From assembly GCF_013087525.1 (NCBI RefSeq), contig NZ_JABFCS010000001.1, positions 3,968,001-4,032,000 on the forward strand: DNA of 64,000 nucleotides, read 5' to 3'. The stretch comes from Ramlibacter montanisoli (GTDB taxonomy: Bacteria; Pseudomonadota; Gammaproteobacteria; Burkholderiales; Burkholderiaceae_C). The position numbers and the translations under genes are program-made. This document shows, piece by piece, positions 21,174-30,851 of this stretch (position 1 is its first letter; every line of letters starts with the position of its first letter). The notes below the pieces were generated by a model, which saw only the letters and a list, made by a program, of their open reading frames with translations, was not told where the DNA came from and made no database searches.

Positions 21174-22127
21174 GTGGAGTTTTTCAAGATCCGGCGGGAC
21201 ATCCCGTTCATGAAGAACGCGCTCGTGTTCAACGTGATTTCCCTGGTCACGTTCCTCGCGGCGGTGTTCTTCCTCTTCAGCCGGGGGCTGCACCTCTCGG
21301 TCGAATTCACCGGCGGCACGGTGATGGAGGTGAGCTACTCGCAGCCCGCCGACATCGAAAGCGTGCGCCGGGCGGTGGCCGGCCTGGGCTATGCCGACGT
21401 GCAGGTCCAGAACTTCGGGACCGCCCGCGACGTCCTGATCCGGCTGCCGGCGCAGAAAGGCGTCAGTTCCGCGCAACAGAGCGACCGCACGATCGCCGCC
21501 CTGAAGGCGACCGATCCGGCGGTCACCCTGCGCCGGGTGGAATTCGTCGGCCCGCAGGTCGGCGAGGAGCTCGTCTCCAACGGCCTGAAGGCGCTGGCGA
21601 TGGTGGTCGCCGGCATCATGGTCTACCTGGCGCTGCGCTTCGAGTGGAAGTTCGCGGTGGCGGCGATCATCGCCAACCTGCACGACGTGATCATCATCCT
21701 GGGCTTCTTCGCCTACTTCCAGTGGGAGTTCTCGCTGGCGGTGCTGGCGGCGGTGCTCGCGGTGCTGGGCTACTCGGTGAACGAATCGGTGGTGATCTTC
21801 GACCGGATCCGCGAGACCTTCCGGCGCCAGCGCAGGATGAACACCACCGAGGTGATCGACCATGCGATCACCTCCACCATCAGCCGCACGATCATCACGC
21901 ACGGGTCCACCCAGATCATGGTGCTGTCGATGCTGCTGTTCGGCGGCGCCACGCTGCACTACTTCGCGATGGCCCTGACCATCGGCATCCTGTTCGGCAT
22001 CTACTCCTCGGTGTTCGTCGCCGCGGCCATCGCCATGTGGCTGGGCATCAAGCGCGAGGACCTGGTCAAGGGCGGCGTGAAGAAGGATGGCGACCCCGCC
22101 GATCCGAACGCCGGCGCCACCGTCTGA
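21174..22127 (+). CDS. secF: Protein translocase subunit SecF
   Basis: Partner of SecD, 317 residues with six membrane segments. Landmarks are the N-terminal MEFFKIRRDIPFM, the periplasmic motif LSVEFTGGTVMEV, and GYSVNESVVIFDRIRE with the conserved Asp of the proton path. The start is GTG at 21174 with AAGGA seven bases before it; an open frame extends to 21135 but has no ribosome site. It lies 43 bp after secD. A DUF1631 gene starts 12 bp after its stop. Confidence 0.96.
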   Translation: MEFFKIRRDIPFMKNALVFNVISLVTFLAAVFFLFSRGLHLSVEFTGGTVMEVSYSQPADIESVRRAVAGLGYADVQVQNFGTARDVLIRLPAQKGVSSAQQSDRTIAALKATDPAVTLRRVEFVGPQVGEELVSNGLKALAMVVAGIMVYLALRFEWKFAVAAIIANLHDVIIILGFFAYFQWEFSLAVLAAVLAVLGYSVNESVVIFDRIRETFRRQRRMNTTEVIDHAITSTISRTIITHGSTQIMVLSMLLFGGATLHYFAMALTIGILFGIYSSVFVAAAIAMWLGIKREDLVKGGVKKDGDPADPNAGATV

Positions 22128-22139
22128 GGCAGCGAAGGC

Positions 22140-24680
22140 ATGTCGTCCACGCTCACTCCCCGCCGCCGCGCCGCTCGCGCGCCAGGCGCGCGAGCGTTTC
22201 GTGGCGCACATGCAGGGGGTGTTGCCGGAGCTGGCGGAAGCGCTGCGCAACCGGCTGACCGAGCAGATGGGCGCGGCCAAGAGCGGCCGCGACATGCAGC
22301 AGCGGCGCGATGCGCTGGTGGAGTTCGAGCAGGCTGCGGCCAAGTGGGTCGACGCCGTGGCGCGCGCCTGGCGCCGCGCCGTGGTCCCGCCCACGGCGAC
22401 CGGGCGGGTGCGCGTGGAGCTCGCCACGCTCGAACTGATCGGCGATGACGTCGTCGAGAACAAGATCCTCTCCTCGCGCCTGGCGATGGCGGTGCAGGAG
22501 AAGGCGGTGTGGGACCTCAACGACCTGAAGCTGCGCATCACGCACCTGGAAGGCGGCGAGGAACTGGCCACCGAGGACGTGCTGCGCCCGGAAGCGCTGG
22601 CGCAGGTGCTGGTGGAGCAGTGGTCGGCCGTGAAGCTGCCGCGCGAGAGCTGGGTCGCGTCCAAGGACGTGATCCAGGAGTTCATCGTCCCGCGGGCGAT
22701 GGAGGGCTACCAGCAGGCCAACGAATTCCTGGTCGACAGCGGCGTGCTGCCGCACATCGACCTGCGCGCGCGCGTCAAGCGCCCGCCGCAGCAACCGCAG
22801 CAGCCGGCGCCTGAAACAGGTGTCGCGCGCAGTGGCGGTGGCGGTGGCGGTGGCGGCCCCGGTGGCGCGGGCGGCGGCGGTGGAGGTTCGGGCGCCGGCA
22901 CCGGAGGTGGTGGCGGCGGTGGCGGTGGAGCCGGAAACGGCGGCGGTGGCGGTGGAGCCGGAAACGGCGGCCGCGGCGCGGGCGGGTCCGGCGCTGCCGG
23001 CTCCGGCGGTGGCGGAGGTGGCGGAGGTGGCGGTGGATCCGCTGGTGGTGGCGCGGCCGGCACGGCCGCCGGCAACATGGCCGATTCCTTCTTCTCGTCC
23101 GCCGAAGTCATGAACGGCCAGGGCGGCGGTGGCGACCCGACGGCGGGCACGCCGCTCGGCAAGGCCAAGGCGCGCGCGAGCGGCGTGCTCGGCCAGCTCA
23201 AGCGCCTGCTGCGCGACAAGGTCGGCGCCGGCGCCGACGGCCAGGAAGGCGGCACGCGCACGCCGCCTTCGCCCTCGCTGGTGGCCGCGGTCACGCACCA
23301 CGCCACGCAGGTCCAGACGCAGGTGCAGACCCGCGTGAACGACGCCATGACCGTCGGCGACATCGTCATCTTCGACGACGACGCCGTGGAGCAGGTGGCG
23401 ATCGACCTGCGCCAGCGCTCGCAGGAACTCAAGCAGCGCGCGTCCACGAGCAGCGAAAAGGCCACGATCGAGATCGTGGCGCTGATGTTCCAGAGCATCC
23501 TGGCCGAAGAGCGCATCCCGCCCGCGGTGCGGGTGTGGTTCGCGCGCCTGCAGATGCCGGTGCTGCGCGTGGCGCTGCAGGAGCCCGAGTTCTTCGGCTC
23601 GCTGGAGCACCCGGCGCGCCAGCTGATCGACCGCATGGGATCGTGCGTGCTCGGCTTCGACGCCACCGCCATCGGCGGCAGCGCGCTGGAGACCGAGATC
23701 CGGCGCGTGGTGCAGGTGATCGAGCAGTACCCCGAGACCGGCCGGCGCGTGTTCCAGCTGGTCTACGACGAGTTCCAGCGCTTCCTCTCGCGCTTCCTCA
23801 CCGAGAAGGGCCCGACGCAGAAAAGCTGGTGAGCGTCGCCCAGCAGGTGGAGCAGAAGGAGACGATGGCGATCCAGTACACCATCGAGCTGCGCAAGATG
23901 CTCAGCGACGTGCCGGTGCGCGAGGAGATCCGCGAGTTCCTGTTCAAGGTCTGGGCCGAGGTGCTGGCCGTGGCCGCGGTGAAGAACGGGCCGCAGCACA
24001 CAGAGACGCTGGCGCTGAAGAAGTCCGCCAGCGACCTGGTCTGGGCCGCCAGCGCCAAGCCGAACCGGCACGACCGCGCCAAGGTGATCCAGGACCTGCC
24101 GGACCTGCTGGCCCGCCTGCGCCGCGGCATGTCGCTGCTCGGCCTGAACTCCGCGGACCAGGAGAACCACATCAAGGTGATCGGCGACACGCTCGCGGAC
24201 GCCTTCCTGTCCAAGACCGAGGCGATCCCGCACGCGCGCATCGAGGAGATGACGCGCCGGCTGGCGAACCTGGAGGACTTCGTGTCCGACGACGACGCCG
24301 GCGAGCTGCCGCTGGACCAGGAAAGCATCGAGATGATGCTGGGCATCGACGCGTCGATGATCGAGGTGATCAGCACCGGCGGCTCGCAGCCGAGCGCGGC
24401 GATGATGGGGTGGGCCAACGAGCTGCAGCCAGGCACCTGGTTCACCATGGACCACAACGGCCGCATCGCGCAGGCACAGTACGCCTGGTGCAGCGACCGG
24501 CGCCAGCTGCACCTGTTCGCCGCCAACGACGGCTACTGCTACCTGATGCCGCTGCGCCGCCTGGCCTCGTACCTGCAGGCCGGGCTGCTCACGCCGACCG
24601 AAGAGGAAGCGCTGACGGTGCGCGCCACGCGGGATGCGCTGGCCAAGCTGGATGCGAATCCGGAGCGGCTGCTGCAGTAA
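22140..24680 (+). CDS. DUF1631 family protein with long glycine-rich linker, two indels
   Basis: Large cytoplasmic protein of unknown function, widespread in beta- and gammaproteobacteria; some relatives are linked to cyclic-di-GMP or surface behaviour. About 846 residues after correction: an N-terminal helical region (about 10-245), a glycine-dominated low-complexity linker (about 250-335, bases roughly 22828-23076), then the conserved C-terminal part with IVIFDDDAVEQVAIDLRQ and an end domain (ELQPGTWFTMDHNGR) that looks PilZ-like. An extra C near 22160 and a missing A near 23822 (CAGAAAAGCTG) break the frame. It follows secF by 12 bp and could be co-transcribed. Confidence 0.85.
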
Positions 24681-24689
24681 ACCCGCAGC

Positions 24690-25172
24690 TCAGTGCGCGA
24701 CGCGATCCTCGGAGTCGTCGCACAACTCGTCGAGCACCAGCGCATCCGGCTCGATGCTGAAGCGCCAGTAGACCATCAGCACGATGATCTTCAGCGCGTC
24801 CAGCGGCACCGGGTCGCCCGGGGCGGCCATCGCGCGGTCGACGACGATCTCGCGCAGGGCCGCGGGCAGCACGCCGGCGCTTTCGAGGAAGCTGAGGAAG
24901 CCGAGGCAGTCGGCGCCGAGGTGGTCCTGTTCCGCGATCGAGAAGACCCGCATGCTGGTCTCGCTCGGCTCCGGCGCCCATTCCAGCTGGGACTCCTCCG
25001 GCACGCAGATGTTCTGCGCGGCGACGTTGAGGCCGTCCAGCCAGACCAGGGCCTGGTGGATCTCCTCGGGTTCGAAGCCATGGGCGCTGAGCTTGCGTTC
25101 GAGCTGGTGGGGCTCGGGGCAGGCATCGCCGCGCCAGTAGTTTTCGTAAACGAACACCAGCACTTCAAACAT
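24690..25172 (-). CDS. smg: Smg family protein (DUF494)
   Basis: 160-residue conserved protein of unknown function, regularly encoded beside dprA; in some species lysM, dprA, smg and topA form a cluster. Starts MFEVLVFVYENYW, the family signature, at 25172 with GAGG just upstream; a TTG three codons earlier is less likely. Rich in acidic residues, with an all-helical look. It ends 9 bp from the stop of the convergent DUF1631 gene. It follows dprA by 85 bp on the same strand. Confidence 0.93.
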   Translation of the reverse strand: MFEVLVFVYENYWRGDACPEPHQLERKLSAHGFEPEEIHQALVWLDGLNVAAQNICVPEESQLEWAPEPSETSMRVFSIAEQDHLGADCLGFLSFLESAGVLPAALREIVVDRAMAAPGDPVPLDALKIIVLMVYWRFSIEPDALVLDELCDDSEDRVAH

Positions 25173-25257
25173 GAACCTCAATATAGCCCCAGCGCGCGCG
25201 GCCGGGCCACGCGTTTCGCGCGCGCTGTTGCGGCAGCGCGTCGCTTTACACGCCGCT

Positions 25258-26364
25258 TTACGCGCTCGCGAGACGCTGGAACAGGCCGCCGGGCAAGCGC
25301 GCCACCTGGCCCGCGAGTTCGAGCTCCAGCAGCTGCGCCTGCAGTAGCGGCGCGGGGATGCCGGTGCGCGCGATCAGCGCATCCAGCCCCATCGGGTCGT
25401 AGCCCATGGCATCGAGCAGCGCGCTCTCGCCTTCCGGCTCTTCGCCCGCCGCCGGCGCGGGCGCGGCGGGCAGCACGAAGCGCAGGTCCTCCAGCACGTC
25501 CTGCGCGCTTTCGACCAGCTTGGCGCCCTGGCGCAGCAGCGCATGGCAGCCGCGGGCATGGGGTGAGTGGATCGAGCCGGGGATGGCGAACACTTCCTTG
25601 CCCTGCTCGCTGGCCAGGCGCGCGGTGATCAGCGAGCCGGACTGCAGCGCCGCCTCCACCACCAGCGTGCCCTGGCCGAGCGCGGCGATCAGCCGGTTGC
25701 GGCGCGGGAAGTTCTCCGGCAGCGGCGGCGTGCCCAGCGGATATTCGCTGACGATCATCCCGCGTTCGGCGATGCGGTGCGCGAGTTCCAGGTGCCGCTT
25801 GGGATAGACGCGGTCCAGGCCGGTGCCCACCACGGCGATCGTGGCTACCGCACCGGCGGCCGAGCCTTCCAGCGCGCCGTCGTGGGCGGCGCCGTCGATG
25901 CCCAGTGCCAGGCCCGAGACCACGGTCACGCCGGCCTCGGCAAAGGCCCGGGAGAAGCGGCGCGCGTTCTGCAGTCCCTGTGGGGTGGGATTGCGGCTGC
26001 CGACGACGGCCAGCGCGCGCTGCGGCGTTTCCGCCAGCAGGCCCATGCGATAGAGCATCAGCGGCGGATCCTCGATCGCCAGCAGCGCCTGCGGATAGCC
26101 CGCATCGCCCAGCGTCAGCACCTCGCGCCGGTCGGGGTCCTTGGCCAGCCAGGCCAGGGTGGTGTCCAGCAGTTCATCGAAGCCGGCGGGGTCCTTGCGC
26201 AGGGCGCCGGCGCGGGCGCCCACCACCTGCGCGAGCGTGGCCTCGTCCTGGGCAAAGATGGAAGGGGGCAGGCCGAAGGCCGCGAGCAGCTTGCGTGCCG
26301 CCTGCGGGCCGAGCCCGGGATTCAGCGCGAGGCGCAGCCAGCCAGCCAGCTCGTCGCGCTGCAT
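25258..26364 (-). CDS. dprA: DNA-processing protein DprA
   Basis: Binds incoming single-stranded DNA and loads RecA during natural transformation. 368 residues: N-terminal helical/SAM-like part (about 1-90), Rossmann-like DNA-binding fold (about 95-300) with AVVGSRNPT, VVSGLALGIDGAAH, ERGMIVSEYP, NRLIAALGQGTLVVEA and EVFAIPGS, and a C-terminal winged helix (about 315-365, GLDALIARTGIP, GGLFQRL). It begins 10 bp after the stop of the LysM gene, so the two are in one operon. Its presence suggests transformation ability but does not prove it. Confidence 0.96.
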   Translation of the reverse strand: MQRDELAGWLRLALNPGLGPQAARKLLAAFGLPPSIFAQDEATLAQVVGARAGALRKDPAGFDELLDTTLAWLAKDPDRREVLTLGDAGYPQALLAIEDPPLMLYRMGLLAETPQRALAVVGSRNPTPQGLQNARRFSRAFAEAGVTVVSGLALGIDGAAHDGALEGSAAGAVATIAVVGTGLDRVYPKRHLELAHRIAERGMIVSEYPLGTPPLPENFPRRNRLIAALGQGTLVVEAALQSGSLITARLASEQGKEVFAIPGSIHSPHARGCHALLRQGAKLVESAQDVLEDLRFVLPAAPAPAAGEEPEGESALLDAMGYDPMGLDALIARTGIPAPLLQAQLLELELAGQVARLPGGLFQRLASA

Positions 26365-26374
26365 GGGCGCGCGC

Positions 26375-27602
26375 TCAGCGGGGGTTGGTCACCCGGTCGC
26401 CGATGGAGACGGTGTCGGTGATCTCCAGCACCAGCGCATAGGACAGCCGGTCGAAGGTGCGGAACACCATCAGCAGGCCGCTGCGCTCGTCGGGCAAGCT
26501 TCACCAGGGCGCGCTCACCCGCTTCGGTGCGGTCGTCGACGCGGCGGCCGCTGCGCAGGATCTGCAGCACGTTGCCCGGCTCCAGGCCGTCCACCATGCC
26601 CAGGCTCAGGGCCACCACCTGGCTCTGACCCACCAGCGTCACGGCATCGCCGTAGACGGAGACGATGGCACCGTCCACCGGCAGGCGCGGGGCGCGCGGC
26701 ACGTAGCTGCCGAAGCCGCGCACCGGCTCGGGCATCAGGCGGTCGCCGACGCGGATTTCTTCCTTGGCGCGGGTGATGTCCACGGTGGCCGGCACGATGG
26801 TCGGGCGGGTGCCGCCACCGGCCATCAGCACCGGCTGCACGCTTTCGCTGCGCACCAGTTCGGCGCTGCCCAGGTACTTGGCTTCGTAGCCGAGGACGGC
26901 GCCGGTGATCGGGTGCTTCAGCGGCACGGCGTTGCGGTAGATGCGGAAGGCCTCGACCACGCGCGGGTCGGTTTCCACCCAGCGGCATCCCGTTGCGGCC
27001 GCGGGCATAGGCGCGGTCGCCGCTGGTGATCAGGACGCGGTCTTCCGGCAGGCCGACGATGCGCGGCGTCATGTCGAGGTCGCCCTCGTTGACGATGATC
27101 GCCTCGTTCAGGAAGGGCTCGATGATGTGCGGCGGCAGCGTCGGGATCGACATGTCCACCAGTCCCGCCATGCGGGTGCGCGGCGAGACGCGCACGGTCT
27201 GCGTGTCGGCGCCGGCGGGCGGTTGGCCGAAGCGCAGGCGCGCCAGGCCGCCGATCTTTTCCAGGTAGAGCGTCTGTCCGGGGTAGATGCGGTGCGGGTT
27301 GCGCACGTCTTCCATGTTCATGCCCCAGAGCTCGGGCCAGCGCCACGGGCTCTTGAGGAACTTGCCGGAGATGGCCCAGAGCGTGTCGCCGGACTTGACC
27401 GTATAGGTGTCTGGCGCGTCAGGTGCGAGCTCGGAGAGCGGCACGCCCGCGGACGCGACCTGCTCCGCGGTCGAACGCTGTGCCGGCGTGATGGGGAAGT
27501 TCTGCGCACTGGCCGTGCCTGCCAACCCCCTCCCACGATCAGCGCGGCGCAAGCTGCGATCGTGCGGGTTGCCAGGCCAAAAGCTGCCTTGGTTGGAGCC
27601 AT
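26375..27602 (-). CDS. LysM-domain envelope protein, three indels
   Basis: Exported peptidoglycan-binding protein of about 408 residues. The start MAPTKAAFGL at 27602 gives a signal peptide ending near TASA-QN. A LysM domain follows (about 70-118: YTVKSGDTLWAISGKFL, NPHRIYPGQTLYL). The rest is a conserved region found in LysM proteins encoded beside dprA in betaproteobacteria. Frame breaks lie near 27528 (missing base between ALIVGG and LAGTASA), near 26985 (NG to WVETDPRVV) and near 26494 (probable extra G between VKL and PDERSGLLMVF). The protein ends DRVTNPR. Divergent from def; followed by dprA. Confidence 0.85.
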
Positions 27603-27660
27603 CTGGTTTTCGTCCGCTCTTGACAAGTTGCTGCCGATTCTGGCTTCAAGTCCTTGATCG

Positions 27661-27676
27661 GGCAATGTTTATTGCC
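27661..27676. promoter_or_regulatory. Short perfect inverted repeat in the lysM/def divergent region
   Basis: GGCAATGTTTATTGCC: six-base arms around a four-base loop, in the only AT-richer stretch between the divergent LysM and def genes. It could be an operator or a small hairpin. No regulator is recognised. Confidence 0.35.
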
Positions 27677-27739
27677 TATGTGGGCTGATCGCAACGGCAA
27701 AAGTGGCGAAAATAGCGACAAGAGCTCCACCTGTCGCCC

Positions 27740-28252
27740 ATGGCACTCCTTCCAATCCTTACGTACCCCGATCCGCGCCTGCATACGGTGGCAAAACCGG
27801 TGCAGGCAGTGGACGCGCGCATCCGCGCGCTGATCACCGACATGCTCGAAACCATGTACGACGCCGACGGCATCGGGCTGGCCGCGACGCAGGTCAACGT
27901 GCACGAGCGGCTGGTCGTGATCGACACCTCGCAGGAGCGCAACCAGCCCCTGGTCCTGATCAATCCCGAGATCACCTGGGCCAGCGAGGAAAAGCAGGTC
28001 GGCGACGAAGGCTGCCTGTCGGTGCCCGGCATCTACGACGGCGTGGAGCGTTCCACCTCGATCAAGGTGCGCGCGCTCGACGGCGACGGCCAGTCGCGTG
28101 AACTCGCCGCCGAAGGCATGCTGGCGGTGTGCATCCAGCACGAGATGGACCACCTGATGGGCAAGGTGTTCGTGGAATACCTCTCGCCCCTGAAGCGCAA
28201 CCGGATCAAGACCAAGATGCTCAAGGCCCGCCGCGACACCGAGCGGGTGTGA
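27740..28252 (+). CDS. def: Peptide deformylase
   Basis: Removes the N-formyl group from nascent proteins; metalloenzyme, 170 residues. All three motifs are present: GIGLAATQV at 44-52, EGCLSVPG at 90-97 with metal ligand Cys92, and HEMDH at 134-138 with two His ligands and the catalytic Glu. A GAAAAT promoter-like hexamer at 27708 is followed by a stem GCGACA/TGTCGC that ends two bases before the ATG. The Shine-Dalgarno for the next gene overlaps its stop. Confidence 0.97.
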   Translation: MALLPILTYPDPRLHTVAKPVQAVDARIRALITDMLETMYDADGIGLAATQVNVHERLVVIDTSQERNQPLVLINPEITWASEEKQVGDEGCLSVPGIYDGVERSTSIKVRALDGDGQSRELAAEGMLAVCIQHEMDHLMGKVFVEYLSPLKRNRIKTKMLKARRDTERV

Positions 28253-28262
28253 AGGAGACCGC

Positions 28263-28758
28263 CATGCGCACCCTGCTCGCCCTGCTCGCACCGGCCTTGC
28301 TGCTGGCAGCCTGCGCACATCCCTGGAACACCGCGAACATCGCGCCAGGCAGCACCCGCGAGCAGGTGCTCGCCAGCGCCGGCCAGCCGTTCGCCGTGCT
28401 GCCGCTGCCGAACGGCGGCCAGCGCATGCAGTACACGCTGCAGCCGATGGGGCAGCAGGCCTTCATGGTGGACCTCGATGCCAGCGGCCGCGTGGTGCGC
28501 AGCCGGCAGGTGCTGACCGAAACGGAATTCGCCCGCATCGAACCGGGCCGCTGGACCGTCGCCGACGTGCAGCGCGAGTTCGGCCCGCCGGCGCGCGTGG
28601 ACGGCGTCTCCAGCTTCCGCGGCTCGATCCTGACCTACCGCTGGCGCGACCTGGGCAACGCCGACATGTTCTATTGGGTCTACGTCGATCCGCAGGGCGT
28701 GGTGCAGCGGGCCCATCCGGGCATGGAATTCCGCAACGACCGGGACGCCCGCGAGTAA
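28263..28758 (+). CDS. BamE/SmpA-OmlA-like outer-membrane lipoprotein
   Basis: Lipoprotein of 164 residues with lipobox LLAAC (Cys about 17) and a SmpA/OmlA-type fold: an N-terminal [18 protein letters not shown] block and a second [13 protein letters not shown] block. The true BamE is normally about 110-180 residues and encoded elsewhere (beside fur), so this is more likely a paralogue than the Bam component. AAGGAG sits eight bases before the ATG and overlaps the def stop. The stop overlaps the fmt start (TAATG). It interrupts the classical def-fmt pair. Confidence 0.8.
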
Positions 28759-29717
28759 TGCGGGTCGTTTTCGCGGGCACGCCCGAATTCGCGCGGGCGG
28801 CGCTGGAGCGGCTGGCCGCCGCCGGCTTCACCCTTCCCCTGGTGCTCACGCAGCCGGATCGCCCGGCCGGTCGCGGCATGAAGCTGCAGCCGTCGCCGGT
28901 CAAGCAGTTCGCGCTGGAGCACGGCATCGCGGTGGCGCAGCCGCGCAGCCTGCGCCTCGACGGCAAGTATCCCGACGACGCAGCGGCGGCACGCGCCGCG
29001 CTGGTCGCGGCGAAGGCCGACGTGATGGTGGTCGCCGCCTACGGCCTGATCCTGCCGCAATGGGTGCTGGACCTGCCGCGCCTGGGCTGCCTGAACATCC
29101 ATGCCTCGCTGCTGCCTCGCTGGCGCGGCGCCGCGCCGATCCACCGCGCGATCGAAGCGGGGGACCGCGAGACCGGCGTGACCATCATGCAGATGGATGC
29201 CGGCCTCGACACCGGCGACATGCTGCTGATGGAACGCGTGGCGATCGCGCCGGACGACACCACCGCGACGCTGCACGACAAGCTGGCCGCACTGGGCGGC
29301 CGCATGGTCGTGGAGGCGCTGGAGCTGGCCGCCTGCGGCGGGCTGCGTCCGCAGCGGCAGCCGGCAGAAGGCGTGACCTACGCGCACAAGATCGAGAAGG
29401 TGGAAGCGGCGATCGACTGGTCGCAGCCCGGCGAGGTCCTCGCACGTCGCATCCGCGCCTTCGATCCCTTCCCCGGTGCCTCGGCCCAGGTGAACGGCGA
29501 GACGGTGAAGCTCTGGCGGGCGCAGGCCGTTCCGGGCCGCGGCACGGCGGCGGCCGGCACCATCGTCGCGATCGACGACCACGGCGTGGGCGTGGCCTGC
29601 GGCGACGGCAGCCGGCTGGAGATCACCGAGCTGCAGCGTGCCGGCGGCAAGCGCCTGCCGGCCGCCGACTTCCTGCGCGGCTTCCCGCTGGCCGCGGGCA
29701 TGCGCTTCGAGGCCTGA
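28758..29717 (+). CDS. fmt: Methionyl-tRNA formyltransferase
   Basis: Formylates initiator Met-tRNA using 10-formyl-THF. 319 residues. The catalytic residues are visible: Asn113 and His115 in [19 protein letters not shown], and Asp151 in [11 protein letters not shown]. The N-terminal [12 protein letters not shown] and the C-terminal OB-like domain ([22 protein letters not shown]) match the family. Its ATG overlaps the upstream TAA by one base, and its TGA overlaps the next ATG, so the operon is translationally coupled. Confidence 0.97.
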   Translation: MRVVFAGTPEFARAALERLAAAGFTLPLVLTQPDRPAGRGMKLQPSPVKQFALEHGIAVAQPRSLRLDGKYPDDAAAARAALVAAKADVMVVAAYGLILPQWVLDLPRLGCLNIHASLLPRWRGAAPIHRAIEAGDRETGVTIMQMDAGLDTGDMLLMERVAIAPDDTTATLHDKLAALGGRMVVEALELAACGGLRPQRQPAEGVTYAHKIEKVEAAIDWSQPGEVLARRIRAFDPFPGASAQVNGETVKLWRAQAVPGRGTAAAGTIVAIDDHGVGVACGDGSRLEITELQRAGGKRLPAADFLRGFPLAAGMRFEA

Positions 29718-30454
29718 TGTTCTTCCTGCGCGCCATCCACCGCCATCCCGAGTTCCGGGAAGGCATGAAGGCCACGGCTTCGGTCGCGCCCGGCATCGCC
29801 GCCTGGGGGCTGATGACGGGCGTGGCGATGGTGAAGTCCGGCATGAGCGTGATCGAGGCGGTGGCCATGACGCTGCTGGTATATGCCGGCAGCTCGCAAC
29901 TGGCCGCGATTCCGCTGATCGTGGCCGGCGCGCCGGCCTGGGTGATCTGGGCCACCGGCTTCTGCGTGAACCTGCGCTTCGTGGTCTTCAGCCTGCACCT
30001 GCGCACCTACCTCATGCACCTGCCGCGGTGGCGGCGGCTGGTCAACGGCTTCCTCACCGCGGACCTGAGCTACGCCGTCTTCACCGCGCGCTTTCCGCAA
30101 CCGGGCGCCGACGCGCCCGCGCGCCTCGCGCAGGAGTCCTTCCTGGCCGGCAACTACTTCGTGACCTGGGTGGCGTGGACCGGCGCCAGCCTGGCCGGCG
30201 TGGCGCTGGGCAACGCGATCCCGAGCGCCTGGGGCCTGGGCTTCGCGGGCGTGCTGTGCCTGGTGGGCGTGCTGTGCTCGCTGGCCAACACGCGGCTGCG
30301 CGTGCTGGCCGCGCTGGTCGCGGGCGCGGCGGCCGTCGCCGCCTACAGCCTGCCCTTCAAGCTGAACATCGTGGCGGCCATCGCGGTCGCCGTGCTCGCC
30401 TGCTTCTGGCTGGAAGGGCGCACGCGGCCCGCGCCGCGGGGGCGCACCGCATGA
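29717..30454 (+). CDS. azlC: AzlC family branched-chain amino-acid exporter, large subunit
   Basis: Integral membrane protein of 245 residues with about eight hydrophobic segments, including ASVAPGIAAWGLMTGVAM and LVYAGSSQLAAIPL, which are typical of AzlC. With AzlD it forms an exporter for branched-chain amino acids or their analogues. The start overlaps the fmt stop (TGATG) and its stop overlaps the azlD start (ATGA). Export substrate is inferred from family only. Confidence 0.9.
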   Translation: MFFLRAIHRHPEFREGMKATASVAPGIAAWGLMTGVAMVKSGMSVIEAVAMTLLVYAGSSQLAAIPLIVAGAPAWVIWATGFCVNLRFVVFSLHLRTYLMHLPRWRRLVNGFLTADLSYAVFTARFPQPGADAPARLAQESFLAGNYFVTWVAWTGASLAGVALGNAIPSAWGLGFAGVLCLVGVLCSLANTRLRVLAALVAGAAAVAAYSLPFKLNIVAAIAVAVLACFWLEGRTRPAPRGRTA

Positions 30455-30789
30455 GGGGCGCGACCGATTTCTGGACGCTGTTCGTGATCGCCGGCCTGGC
30501 CGGCATCACGGTGCTCACGCGCTGCTTCTTCTTCATCCTCGACCGGCCGTGGACGCTGCCCGCGTGGGCGCACCGCGCGCTGCAGTACGCGCCGGTGGCC
30601 GCGCTCGCGGGGGTGGTCGTGCCCGAGGTCGTGATGAGCAACGGCCAGCTGGTCGCCACCTGGCAGGATGCGCGCCTGTTCGCCGCGCTGGCCGGCGCCG
30701 CGGTGTACTTCTGGCGGCGCAGCGTGCTGCTGACGCTGCTGCTGGGCATGGCCGTCTATCTGCCGCTGCACCTCGCCCTGGGCTGGTAA
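30451..30789 (+). CDS. azlD: AzlD family branched-chain amino-acid exporter, small subunit
   Basis: 112-residue membrane protein with four hydrophobic segments, including FVIAGLAGITVLTRCFFFIL and the C-terminal LLTLLLGMAVYLPLHLAL. It is the small partner of AzlC, and the four-base ATGA overlap indicates coupled translation. It ends the def operon, 62 bp before pgk. Confidence 0.9.
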   Translation: MRGATDFWTLFVIAGLAGITVLTRCFFFILDRPWTLPAWAHRALQYAPVAALAGVVVPEVVMSNGQLVATWQDARLFAALAGAAVYFWRRSVLLTLLLGMAVYLPLHLALGW

Positions 30790-30811
30790 GCCGCGCGTAG
30801 CAGGGGCTTCC

Positions 30812-30836
30812 TAGAATGGGAGGTTTTCCCCTCCCA
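30812..30836 (+). promoter_or_regulatory. Candidate -10 and 5' leader hairpin of pgk
   Basis: TAGAAT at 30812-30817 is followed directly by the stem TGGGAGG/CCTCCCA (30817-30823 with 30830-30836, loop TTTTCC), then 15 bases to the pgk ATG. If TAGAAT is a -10 box, transcription would start inside or just before the hairpin, giving an mRNA with a structured 5' end. No -35 is clear. Confidence 0.45.
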
Positions 30837-30851
30837 CGAACAGAAGCTGTC

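Noticed and set aside
22828..23076. Tandem DNA repeat or CRISPR-like array in the glycine-coding stretch
   Set aside because: The repeats are short, irregular glycine codons without spacers and are in frame with a conserved protein.
28263..28758. Calling this gene bamE
   Set aside because: It has the fold signature, but location and length differ from true bamE. Only a BamE-like label is supported.
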